Under the pieces are notes generated by a model, which saw only the letters and a list, made by a program, of their open reading frames with translations, ran no database searches and was not told where the DNA came from. From assembly GCA_033807775.1 (NCBI GenBank), contig CM066327.1, positions 76,824,795 to 76,888,794 on the forward strand: a stretch of DNA of 64,000 bases, written 5' to 3'. The stretch's first letter is position 1; each line of letters begins with the position of its first letter. A program made the translations under genes and the position numbers. This document shows, piece by piece, positions 45,805 through 55,969 of the stretch. The stretch comes from Saussurea involucrata. Lineage: Eukaryota > Streptophyta > Magnoliopsida > Asterales > Asteraceae.

Positions 45805-46011
45805 TCAGCTACGGGGGATATCTCGACCGTCGAGGGTTTGGAGCCGATAGGCACCTTTACCCGTGACTTCTGAGATACGATAAGGAGCTACCCACTTGGT
45901 GGAAAGCTTACCTGCGTTGAGCTCTTGAGTGCTCTGGAACACTCGTCGTAGGACATAATCGCCTTCTTGGAAGACTTTAGCGATAATCGGTAAAAATTTT
46001 ACCTTACTCAT
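45805..46011 (-). pseudogene. T2 integrase C-terminal remnant
   Basis: 69 codons on the minus strand: a YVLRRVFQSTQELNAGKLST start, then WVAPYRISEVTGKGAYRLQT and LDGRDIP. This is the C-terminal end of Tat integrases. No catalytic domain is attached. It may survive by chance or because the region overlaps a replication signal. Confidence 0.75.
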
Positions 46012-46019
46012 GATTATAC

Positions 46020-46600
46020 GGTTAATCTTGCGACTTGCCTTTATTGGTAATCCTGAGATTAAAATGTGCGAGTTGCACTTATTGGCGACTTTTGCGTTTT
46101 GACATGCGTCTTACCATGACTGGTGATTGTGAGATTCAATGTGTAAGTCGTTTTTATTGACAACATATGTTATGACTAGCGATCATGAGATTTCAACATG
46201 CGAGTCGCTTTTATTGGTGACCGAGAATTTTAACTTGTGTTTGCCATGACTGGCGATCATAAGACTAAAAAGGTGAGTAGTCTTTTATCGACGATTATAA
46301 ATTGCAACCTGCTTTTGCCATGACTAGCGATCATAAGATTTAAAATGTAAGTCGTCTTTTATTGACGATTATAAATTGCAATCTGTGTTTTAAGTCGTAG
46401 AGACTTTGTTTCTCACGATATAAATCGTAAGACATGCGATGTAAGTCTAGAGACTCTTATTTCTCACGATATGAATCGTAAGACCTGCGTTTTAAGTCAT
46501 AGGGACTTTTGTTTCTCACGACATAAATCGTAAGACCTGCGTTTTAAGCCGTAGAGACTTTTGTTTCTCACGATATAAATCGTAAGACCTGTATTTATAT
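46020..46600. repeat. Imperfect repeats of about 55-65 bp
   Basis: Units alternate 'catgactggcgatcataaga' with 'gtcgtagagacttttgtttc' followed by 'tcacgatataaatcgtaagac'. The word 'tcgtaagac' is dense here and in the LTRs. Confidence 0.75.
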
Positions 46601-46768
46601 GATCTTGCGAGCCTGCAATGTAAAATCGGGGGTGGTCGTTGGTTTGACCAATGATCCTTTGATGCTTAAATCAACATTTATATGTTAGATCATAATAATT
46701 GAATGAGGAGAATATACTTAGAGTATATATATATAGAGTTGTTCTAAGTGGGACGTCACAGTTACCCG

Positions 46769-46984
46769 TTACACGGAGTCGATAGGCGCCTCTTTCCGAG
46801 GACTTTTAAAATCAAACGCGGTGTTTCCCAATTTGTGGAGGGTGTTCCGAGCCCCCGAGTCCCTTGGATGATGCGATACATACGATACTTCGACGGAGCA
46901 TTTTTTTATCAGGGCTTGAATCTGGCTTCGAGCCGTATTCAATTCCGATTGAAGTTGAATCAGGAGGTCTTGACAATTTGCCAT
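46769..46984 (-). CDS. T2 short ORF (71 aa) after the leader
   Basis: This is the first ATG after the T2 primer site, 91 bases downstream of it. The N-terminal half is helix-forming with heptad-like Leu/Ile spacing (LLIQLQSELNTARSQIQALI), and a Lys/Arg-rich tail ends APIDSV. It stands where gag begins in larger Tat elements and may be a gag stub. I recognise no domain. Function is unknown. Confidence 0.4.
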   Translation of the reverse strand: MANCQDLLIQLQSELNTARSQIQALIKKCSVEVSYVSHHPRDSGARNTLHKLGNTAFDFKSPRKEAPIDSV

Positions 46985-47054
46985 ATACCTGAAAAAACTT
47001 TACAAGATCGTTAGAGCAATATGTGTGTTGGCTTGAGATTTTCTCTAGATGGGG

Positions 47055-47071
47055 TCCCACGGATGGCGCCA
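47055..47071 (-). other. T2 primer binding site
   Basis: TGGCGCCATCCGTGGGA on the minus strand, three bases after the 5' LTR, parallel to the T1 site. Confidence 0.7.
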
Positions 47072-47074
47072 AAC

Positions 47075-48320
47075 TGTTAATGCCAAAAATCGTCCAAAAA
47101 TATAATTTAAGGTTGATGTGGACATTTAACAACTAAAGAAACGTATATCGAGCCAAACAACATAATTGCGAGAAAAAAGTAAAAGAGACAAGAGATTTGG
47201 TGACGCGGAAAACCCCAAAACGAGGGAAAAAACCGCGGTCGACTTTGTGAGAGTCGACAGTGCACTATGGTCGCCAATCAGGGGCGATAATCCATTTGAA
47301 ACAAGTATTTTGTGTAGAATAAGTTACAATTTTAGAAAAAGTAAACTTAGTCGTGTGCAAATAACGTATGTCATGCGTAAATCGTGCAAATAAGTGTGCT
47401 TGTCGTGCGGTTTGAACTGCCGTCGTCGGGTGCCGTCGGGTGAAACTTTGCGTAAGCGAGGCATGTTCGCATACTTTGCTGTATTGAGAGAGAAATGTAA
47501 AAATGCAGTTGTGTAGCATGATGAATTCGTTCCTTAATCGAAGGTGGAGTAGCCTTTATATAGCTTTTGTTGGCATTAACTGCGCTTTAATGGTTGGTCT
47601 TGTAACCATTGTCGGGCATTAAATGCGCTTTGAATGTTTGGTTTTGTAACCGCCGTCGAGTCTTTAATGTCATTAAGAGCTCGTCCGTTACTGTTCGTTA
47701 TGCCATGAATGTTCATAGACCTGCATTAATGAACAAGAGAAACGGCTGTTGACCATTAATGGTTAGTATAATCGTAAGACCGTCTTAAGTTCTGGACGTC
47801 GGTCTTATGGAGCATACGACCGTCGCCGAAATATAAGACCATGTATATGACTGTAAATGTCTTGTAAGACCTTATCTTAATATAGGAATGGTCTTATGAA
47901 AATATCGTAAGACCAGGATGATGTTGAAGGATTAGGTCGTAAGACCAGTAGGTCGGGACGATGTTGTCGCAGGACCAGAGCGATATAAGACCGATGACAG
48001 GAGACTGTTGACGTAAGATCGACGAGTCGTAACTGACGACATGTAACTGGCGACATAAGACTAGTGGCGTAGGACTAGTAACATAGTACTTAGTGACATA
48101 AGACTAACGTTAACGATACGTGACGTGCGACACGTGTGATCATTAGATGATTATTGACCCGGGATGTCTTTTAATAACCAACTATCGTGTGTCGGGGATA
48201 TGGCAATAATGGGTATTACCTTTGTCGGTCGAGGGTATGACCGTCGTAGATATCCTTGGTCATGGGTCATGTCGAGGGAATTTTTCAAGTCGGTCGAGGG
48301 TGTGATTTTTTACCCAAACA
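47075..48320 (-). repeat. T2 5' LTR
   Basis: 1246 bp, nearly identical to the left LTR, so the insertion is young. It carries the same antisense open frame as other Tat LTRs here. Confidence 0.92.
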
Positions 48321-50922
48321 GTCGTCACGACCAATGCTTCACCGTGACCTGGAACCTTACCTATCTGATCCTCCCTTACCGACCAGACGGGTTGAGGATG
48401 TGGAATCCGACTCCACTGAGTCCGATACGACCCGTGCCATACGGATATCCTTAATACCTACCCGTATTGGACCGAACCCAGAACTAACCGAAGGAATCCA
48501 ATCTGCCTCACCATCAACCCCACTCATCCAGACTATCCAACCTGATATGGGAGACATAAGGAAAGCGGAGGGAGAATTAGTTGAAAATCAAGAAGAGGTG
48601 AGACAGAGTGAAGTCAGATCCAAAAAGAATCAAGAGAGAATAAGCCGTAAAAATAAAAAGGCTTCTGAGCGAACCCAACCGAGTGTCGCCCGGGTAGCCA
48701 CGTCTGCTATCCCGTCTCATCCGTTGGGACGGGGTATTTAAGAAGCCGCCGTGGACCTAGCGGCGCAATTACACAACCTCCAAAGCCACTCATCCGTCTC
48801 TCAAAAGATGGATGTTTCAACTTCACACGGGGAATTAGCACAAAATCTACCGGTCTCTCATTCGGAGAGTACTGGTATTGAAATAAGAGACCAGCAGCCC
48901 CCGGTCTCGACTTCATTGGAAGCACTATTGAGTCTAGAGCCAATTGATAATATTACTTCTTCGCCTAGGACACACGATGAGACCCAACAAATCGATCTTC
49001 TTCGTGACTCGATCGGAACTTCCGTAGTGTCTCCGCTTTTAAGCGGAAAGCGAGGATCGGAAGGAAATCCTACCACGGCTACCCCTGTGCCAACCGTGAA
49101 CGTAGGTGGCTCTACCTCTGCGGTAGATGCTTCAACGGGCAATCTAAGTGATCCTAGAGTTACCTTACCCGACTTTGTGTCACAAGGGTCTGTGGACAGC
49201 ACCCTCAAGGCTGTCCGCGAGGCAATTGAGCAGCGCCTCACCACCGAGCTCGATAAAATTAAAAGCTTGATTAAAGGTAAAGAGAAGGTAGTCGATTCTA
49301 AAACTGCACCAATACCTCCACCGGCTCCCATTCAGCCAAATTATTCGGTGGATACCTTGAAGACTATGCTTCTGGCTCAACTGCTCCAGCACACCAAAAC
49401 CGATGCCTCTAACGAAGCACACCTGATCTCCATTCTACTATCACAGATATCTGCTCCTTCGTCATCTGTTACATCACGATTGGACCAGCTTGACACGACT
49501 CTTAAGGACGTTCAACAAGCGCTCAAAATGTTGTCCGACAGAGTCGCCTCACTCGAAGATACTTGCAAGAGTCAAGCTGGCGGACTCAAAAGAAGGCGCG
49601 ATGACCAGGATGATCTTGATCACCGTGAGGGGGAGAACAAGAGACTACGTTTATCTGAGTCCGCCCCAATCATCCCTGAAACTACTGTGGTTCAACCAGA
49701 ACCTTCAACTGTGGCAACTACAACCGAAGATGAACCTGAAGCCCAGTTGAGTCTAGTTGAGATGGTCTTGGATATAGACATCTCTGATGACGAAGACCCG
49801 AAGCTTGAGGGAACAACACAGGAATTGGTCACATATGACACATCAGATAGGCCTGCTCTCAATCTGATTTATCCAGACACTGAGATCGACCCGGAGACCA
49901 AAAATGCATGGTACGAAAAAGTCGCCAGTGCTGTAAATCTCCAGGTAAACCTGATCCTCCCCACTGATGAAGACGATAATGTTGACTACGACCAATTTCT
50001 GCTGCAAAACCTATATGGTACTCCCGTTCACACCGCTCAAGCCGCTGAAACTTCTACAAGACCCGAAACCTCAACTGCTGAAAATCCAACATCTCCTCAA
50101 CACCCGACAGCTTCTGATCATCCTCCTCTTCAACAGCAACAAATCCGATGGGAGAAGATTATGATCTTCATTCCTCACCTGGAAGAATCACTGAAAAAGC
50201 TGTACGTCTATAGGTTACGCAATATCGAGCATACCTTTTGCCTTGGTGTTTCCAACTCCAACCCGTAATACCAAAGCCAGTACTTAAACACCATAAAACG
50301 GTGTCTTCCGATTAGCCAAGTCCGAACCAAGCATAAGATCACATAAGTGCTTAACGTCCAATCAGGCCGTATTCTGAAGATCTGGTACCCAGTATTCACC
50401 GTCTGATGCGAAGACGGTAATGAATGGAGTTTTTCTGAAGCCGACTTCAAGCACCTCCGACCGTTCGACTTCTATGCTATTCTGAAAGACCTTCGAACCC
50501 GAACCATCCGACCACTTCTTGTGACCAAAGCGCTCAAGGCTGTTCGTCGATTCCTAATCCGCACAATCATGATGTTCTATCTTACTATTTTCAAATGGCA
50601 ATCGAGAACAGAGCGAAGAAGGTAAACCTGTTAAAGCCGAATCTGAAAGCGCCCGAACTGAAGATGTATCCCGAGAATGCACTGCTTCTGGAACCAGAAT
50701 TTGGGATAGTCTACATCAACGATCAGAATGAAAAGAGATTTCTTCGCTTCAGTCAGGTAGACAGATTCTGCGACGGCACGCTCTTCAAAGTCCAAGATGC
50801 TCTTCGAAAAATCATCACTTTCGAATCCAAAAATCGAAGGTTCTCGTATGTTCCCAATCTTAATGAGACAACCGCTCGAAAAGCCTTAGAAGTGATTGAA
50901 GAACGCATCGACTATCGCCGCG
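48321..50922 (+). pseudogene. C2 third ORF, middle part
   Basis: The frame resumes after T2 in register with the part before 43276. A stop lies at 48739-48741, and the same frame runs on to 50268. Composition is acidic and Ser/Thr/Pro-rich, with a Lys/Arg/Glu-rich stretch (VRSKKNQERISRKNKKASER), a helical part around DQLDTTLKDVQQALKMLSDR, and a basic RRRDDQ segment. From 50269 to 50594 the frame is broken. The C-terminal domain (about 50595-50922) has LEPEFGIVYINDQNEKRFLR and FCDGTLFKVQDALRKII. A2 interrupts it at 50923. Confidence 0.7.
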
Positions 50923-52498
50923 TGATAACTCTATTTTTAGAGTTATTATTTCCATTTATTTTCCACTTTATTTTGTCAATTTTAGCCATTTCACTTCTAA
51001 AAACCCCCATTCTTGGTATGATTTACGAAAACGAGCAAAAGGAGTGAACCATGGTCTTTAATAAATTATTTGGGGAAGTTTTGGGTGTTTTCTCGATTTT
51101 TCATCCGCAGTGACGTATACAGTGCCCACTCCGGTTCCCCACTCTTCGAGCAGAGCAGAAAACAAAAGAAAACCATGGGCTGGAAATATAAAAACCTGGA
51201 GTTGGAAAGATCCTTTGGCAGAAAAATCTGAAATGTGGTGGCTGAAAGGTTTCCTTAAAGATGACATAAAGCTTGTACCTTTGTACTTGAATAAAGTTGA
51301 CTTCTAATGGACCATTGGGTAAAAAGAGCTATACATGGAGGATTGAAGTATTACCCTTTGGACTAATTTCTGCATCTCCCTGCAGTCCTTGCACCTTGGA
51401 AAACCCTTTTTGTGTAAAGACCAACACCTTCTTCTTAGTATAAAAAGGAGTGTTGGGTCTCATTTATGAGATACATCTATCTTGCAATTTATCTAGCATT
51501 TCCTTAAGTTGTAAGCTTTCATTTACTGCAGTAACTTAGCATTTAATTTCAGTAATTTATTTTCTGTTGTAGTTCGAAATACACAGTGCAGGGACGACTT
51601 CTCGTTCCCCACTGTGAGCAGTTAATGCAAATCACTTTCAGTTTTATTATGTGCAATTCTTCATCTTTTGTTTTCTTTACTTCGGAAATGTTAGGCTAAA
51701 CATCCTTTGGGATGTAGGAAGGAGAAGTACCTGGATTTTATCAAAAATGCTTGAGTAATCTTTATACTTAGAATATTTGTTGTTTTGGTCTTTCATTCTC
51801 GATATTTACCCAAGGATGCGAACAAGCTGATCACTTGCAAGGATCTAAAGTCTAGTTCTTAACTTAGAAATAAGTAGAGCGCAGTGACACGAGCTTGAAT
51901 GATGCTAGGGGATTCGAAAGAATTCTTTTGACACTTACGAAAGTGAGGTCGGCACAGTGAGCTAATCTCTGCTCACTGGAGTAGTAGGCAAGCTAATTTG
52001 TGTATTAAAAACACTTAGAGTATTTGTCTCTACACATTCCATCGAGGCCTGAAAAGGTCCATTTAGAGATTACCATTGACAAAACAACAAGTACTAAGAG
52101 TATGGGATTTTTATCTAACGGTGTGAGTATTTTGTAACCGGGCTTTTCTAGCGAAAATGTCCACCACGAATACGAGGATCACTCTAAGGACCGAGTATTT
52201 GAGATAAATTTTAGGGAAAATCCAACCTACATTCCTCCTTTTTAGCATTTAGTAAATCGTTTCAAGTAGCTATTTTACCAAACCAAACCAAAGTATTATT
52301 TTCCTCTCTAGTTGAAACTTGTAAAAGGAGCTCATGAGAACCGTATTGTCTTGATTGTCCAGTCTCTGTGGATTCGATTCTGGTATTTTACCAACTATTA
52401 CTTGCTGTGACGATCATAGTGGACAGTGTGCACTTGCACTTCCCACTGTGGACAGTTTGCAACCCACTGCGATTAAAACACACATTTCGCACGTATCA
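50923..52498 (+). repeat. A2 5' LTR
   Basis: It starts TGATAACT and ends CGTATCA. Near its 5' end is a dyad 'aactctatttttagagtt'. It has two CCACTGTG words (51609 and 52443). Visible differences from the 3' LTR are G/A near 51092, T/C near 51987 and T/C in the terminal TATCA. Confidence 0.95.
51439..51446 (+). promoter_or_regulatory. A2 LTR TATA box
   Basis: TATAAAAA in the context 'cttagtataaaaagg', about 516 bp into the LTR. The 3' LTR has the same box at 59504-59511. Confidence 0.6.
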
Positions 52499-52504
52499 AG
52501 TTTT

Positions 52505-52522
52505 TGGCGCCGCTGCCGGGGA
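52505..52522 (+). other. A2 primer binding site (tRNA-Asp type)
   Basis: TGGCGCCGCTGCCGGGGA lies six bases after the LTR. It matches the complement of the plant tRNA-Asp 3' end with one difference and is the primer site usual in Athila elements. Confidence 0.85.
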
Positions 52523-52600
52523 CAGGCGTGATTTTAAATCTCAAGACATTAGTTTTTGTTCGAGCCCGAGTAACTAGTTTTTCTAAGCTGTTCGTATTGT

Positions 52601-55480
52601 ATGCCACGGCGACAACTCGAACATTTGGTTCCAATAGATCTCGAAATAGAAAAAACGTTGCGAAAAACACGAAGAAGCAAGAAAACAAATCGACAACCTC
52701 CTGTGATCCCCACTGTGAACATGGCTGCAGTACCGCCACCTATAGTGGAGACCACAATCACGATTGCCGATAACAAAGATCGAAAAATACGGGACTATGC
52801 TACTTCCGGAGTTGGTGATTTAAGCTCCGGAATTTTGAGACCCAATATTGTTGCAACGCATTTTGAACTCAAACCGGTGATGTTTCAAATGATCCAAGCC
52901 ATGGGTCAATTTGGAGGATCGCCATCTGAGGATCCGCACTCGCACTTAAAATCTTTTTTAGAAATGACCGATTCCTTTCAATTGCAAGGTGTTAGTGATG
53001 AGGCATTAAGACTAAGGCTTTTCCCTTTTTCATTAAGGGACAAAGCAAAATCTTGGCTGAACGCACATGCACCTCACTCGATAACCACTTGGCAAGAACT
53101 TGCCGATAGATTTTTGCAAAAATACTTTCCTCCAACAAGGAATGTTAGATTTCGAAATGATATAATTTTATTTAGGCAAGAGGAAGATGAGGCTGTTTCG
53201 GATGCATGGGAACGATTTAAAGATTTACTTCGAAAGTGCCCACATCATGGCATCCCACATTGCATCCAATTGGAGACCTTTTACAATGGTCTTTCCAATG
53301 CAGCCAAAATCATCTTAGATGCAACAGCCGGTGGAACATTTACGAGTATGACTTACAACGAAGGATATCAAATCTTAGAAAAAGTGTCCAACAACAATAC
53401 CGAATGGTCAAATCCGAGAGCACCCATGTCTAAGACCAACACCATAGATTCCGAAGCACTCAAAACCATGAATGCACAATTAGTGGCCTTGACAAAAATC
53501 GTTTTAAATCAAAATCGAGGCCAAGTCAATTCCGCAACCCATCTCGCTGATAACTGCTCCCTTTGTGGAGAGGAGCATGTTTTCGACTATTGTCCAGCAA
53601 ACCCCGAATCTGTTAATGTCATAGGGACCAACCAAAGGAACAACCCTTATTCGCAGACTTATAATCCAGGTTGGAGAAATCATCCGAATTTCTCTTGGTC
53701 CGGTAATCAAGGACTCCAACCCCAAGGACCGAGTCACATCCAGCAAAGACCATACAATCCCCCGGGATTTCAGCAACATCACAGTGGGCAATCCCCACAT
53801 CACAGTGGGCAGTCCCCACAACCATACCAACCACGATCCAACCAACCAGCTGAGGCTCAACAATCGATCGAGTCGATTCTCAAAGGTTTTATGAATCAAA
53901 CCCAAGCAGCCATTAGGAATATAGAGACCCAAGTAGGACAGCTAGCCGTTGAAGTTAAGAATAGACCACCAGGAACGTTACCGAGTGATACCGAGCAAGC
54001 TAGAGTGATAGGAAAAGGACCAGAACATGTCAAGTCCATAACTTTAAGGAGTGGAAAGGATCTGAAAAATATCATTTTTGAATCTGATGATTCGCCTCAA
54101 AAACCCACTGTGAGCACCACAGTGGGCACTCCTCAAGTCACTGTGATCCCCACAGTGGGGACCGACATCCCTGACCTTCCCACTTTTGGACCTGTCCCAA
54201 AGACTACTGTTCCAAAGCCAATACCACAGCAAACTCAGATTGACCCACGAAACATTCCATTTCCTCAAAGAATGAAGCCTAAAAATGTCGATGTTCAGTT
54301 TAATAAATTCTTAGACATTTTTAAGCAACTTCACATTAACATACCCTTGGTAGAAGCTCTCGAGCAGATGCCAAGCTATGTTAAATTCTTAAAAGATATT
54401 TTGAACAAAAAGAGGAAGTTGGGTGAATTTGAAACTGTGGCTTTGACCGAAGAATGTAGTGCCCTCCTAACAAGCAAGATTCCACCTAAGTTGAAAGACC
54501 CGGGTAGTTTCACCATTCCATGCATTATAGGAGGACAAGAAGTAGGCCAAGCACTCTGTGATTTAGGAGCTAGTGTCAACTTGATGCCTTTGTCCATTTT
54601 TAACAAGTTAGGGATTGGAGAGGCTAGACCCACAACCGTGACATTACAACTAGCCGACCGATCCATTGCCTATCCCAAGGGAAAAATAGAAGACGTTTTG
54701 GTCCAAGTGGATAAATTTATCTTCCCCGCCGATTTTCTTGTTTTAGATTATGAGGCCGATAAAGAAATCCCAATCATCTTAGGGCGTCCGTTTCTTGCAA
54801 CCGGACGTACTTTGATTGATGTACACAAAGGAGAACTCACGATGCGGGTTAATGACCAAGAGGTAACTTTCAATGTCTTCAAGGCCCTTAAGTATATGGA
54901 AACCGAAGACTGTTTTGCTTTAAGTTCGATTAATGGAACCCACCGTCTTGACACAGTGCCTACAGTGAGGAGTGAGAGTGAGCACTCCGAATCTGAGAGT
55001 GATAACACTTTTGAGGATGAGTGTAACGAGATCTTGGCAGCTTTTGAGCAGCTAGATTTCAAAGATAGACATGTCAAACTACCATCCAAAAATCCCCCTG
55101 ACTTGAATTTGAAGCCATTGCCTTCCCACTTAAAATATGCCTACCTCAATGAGTTAGAAGAACTTTGTCATCACTCCGACATAAATGCAAAAACCAACAA
55201 GGAGAAGATCAAGTGGTGGCCTGACCAAAAAATCACTCATGGAGAGTTTGGGGAGGGACAAAAAGTGCTACTTTTTAATTCAAGATTAAGGATGTTTCCG
55301 GAAAATCTAAAATCACGATGGAAAGAGCCTTACACTGTGGTCAAGGTAAGCCCTTTTGGAACTCTGGACTTAATGGCTCCTCAATCCGGAAAAATCTTCA
55401 AAGTCAATGGGCAAAGGGTGAAGCACTTTCTGAACAAGAGTGCCCACATTCCATCCCACTCTCCATCCCGCTCTGGTTAA
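52601..55480 (+). CDS. A2 gag-protease fused to integrase C-terminus
   Basis: One open 959-codon frame from the first ATG after the primer site. The Gag core spans about residues 100-270 (GGSPSEDPHSHLKSFLEMTD ... AWERFKDLLRKCPHHGIP). A knuckle-like CSLCGEEHVFDYC is near residue 324, and a Gln/Pro/Ser-rich part with HHSGQSPHHSGQSP follows. The protease region has ALCDLGASVNLMPLS (about 655) and PIILGRPFLATG. Near residue 850 the sequence reaches the pre-RT word LPSHLKYAY and within about 30 residues continues with GQKVLLFNSRLRMFPENL, the end of integrase. About 900 residues of RT, RNase H and integrase core are missing without loss of frame. It would give particle protein and protease, with an unusual tail of unknown use. 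Confidence 0.92.
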   Translation: MPRRQLEHLVPIDLEIEKTLRKTRRSKKTNRQPPVIPTVNMAAVPPPIVETTITIADNKDRKIRDYATSGVGDLSSGILRPNIVATHFELKPVMFQMIQAMGQFGGSPSEDPHSHLKSFLEMTDSFQLQGVSDEALRLRLFPFSLRDKAKSWLNAHAPHSITTWQELADRFLQKYFPPTRNVRFRNDIILFRQEEDEAVSDAWERFKDLLRKCPHHGIPHCIQLETFYNGLSNAAKIILDATAGGTFTSMTYNEGYQILEKVSNNNTEWSNPRAPMSKTNTIDSEALKTMNAQLVALTKIVLNQNRGQVNSATHLADNCSLCGEEHVFDYCPANPESVNVIGTNQRNNPYSQTYNPGWRNHPNFSWSGNQGLQPQGPSHIQQRPYNPPGFQQHHSGQSPHHSGQSPQPYQPRSNQPAEAQQSIESILKGFMNQTQAAIRNIETQVGQLAVEVKNRPPGTLPSDTEQARVIGKGPEHVKSITLRSGKDLKNIIFESDDSPQKPTVSTTVGTPQVTVIPTVGTDIPDLPTFGPVPKTTVPKPIPQQTQIDPRNIPFPQRMKPKNVDVQFNKFLDIFKQLHINIPLVEALEQMPSYVKFLKDILNKKRKLGEFETVALTEECSALLTSKIPPKLKDPGSFTIPCIIGGQEVGQALCDLGASVNLMPLSIFNKLGIGEARPTTVTLQLADRSIAYPKGKIEDVLVQVDKFIFPADFLVLDYEADKEIPIILGRPFLATGRTLIDVHKGELTMRVNDQEVTFNVFKALKYMETEDCFALSSINGTHRLDTVPTVRSESEHSESESDNTFEDECNEILAAFEQLDFKDRHVKLPSKNPPDLNLKPLPSHLKYAYLNELEELCHHSDINAKTNKEKIKWWPDQKITHGEFGEGQKVLLFNSRLRMFPENLKSRWKEPYTVVKVSPFGTLDLMAPQSGKIFKVNGQRVKHFLNKSAHIPSHSPSRSG

Positions 55481-55969
55481 GCAATGTCACAACCGTTTGT
55501 AAATATTTTATTTCACTTATTTGCTGTTTTTTTTTATTATTTTTGGTCTTTTTAATTCTGCATGGTAGTTTGTTTTAATGTGTGTAGAAGAACGTGCCAC
55601 TTTTTGAAGAAAAATCAAGGAAAGTGCTTTGCAGTGGGGAAGGCTCAGGTCACTGCACTCCCCACTCCCCATCTGACGAATGAAAGGACCATTTTTGGGA
55701 CCCAATGCTGACAAGCTTTCACCTTTTGCTGCCATCAAGTCTACTTTTAGGCCATGTTGTCATAGTTCATCATTTCCCAAGCAAAGCTATCATTGTCCTT
55801 CCTCTCCCTCTCTCCTAAAACCGGCGGTTTCCCCCCATTTTTGACAAGAAAACATTTCCAAAAACCACCTTAACCTCTTTTGCTACCAAAATTTACCCAG
55901 CAAACTTTTTCTTCTTCATTTCTCTCTCTACTAAAAACCCACCAGCAAAACCCTTCCAGAACCCTAAAA
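55481..55969 (+). other. A2 leader of the third ORF
   Basis: Non-coding, T-rich then C-rich, with a CAGTGGGG word at about 55633. A possible acceptor 'ttaatgtgtgtag' is at about 55576-55588. Confidence 0.55.

Larger units (their letters stand above)
43281..48320 (-). mobile_element. T2: small non-autonomous Tat-type element
   Basis: Two LTRs of about 1245 bp are flanked by a perfect gtcgt duplication (43276-43280 and 48321-48325). The interior is only 2.5 kb. On the minus strand it holds a primer site, a 71-codon ORF, tandem repeats, an integrase C-terminal remnant and a polypurine tract. Gag core, protease, RT and integrase core are missing, so any movement would need proteins from another Tat. 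Confidence 0.92.

Noticed and set aside
51058..51307. Short frames repeated identically at 59123-59372
   Set aside because: They are in the two A2 LTRs; the repetition only reflects LTR identity.
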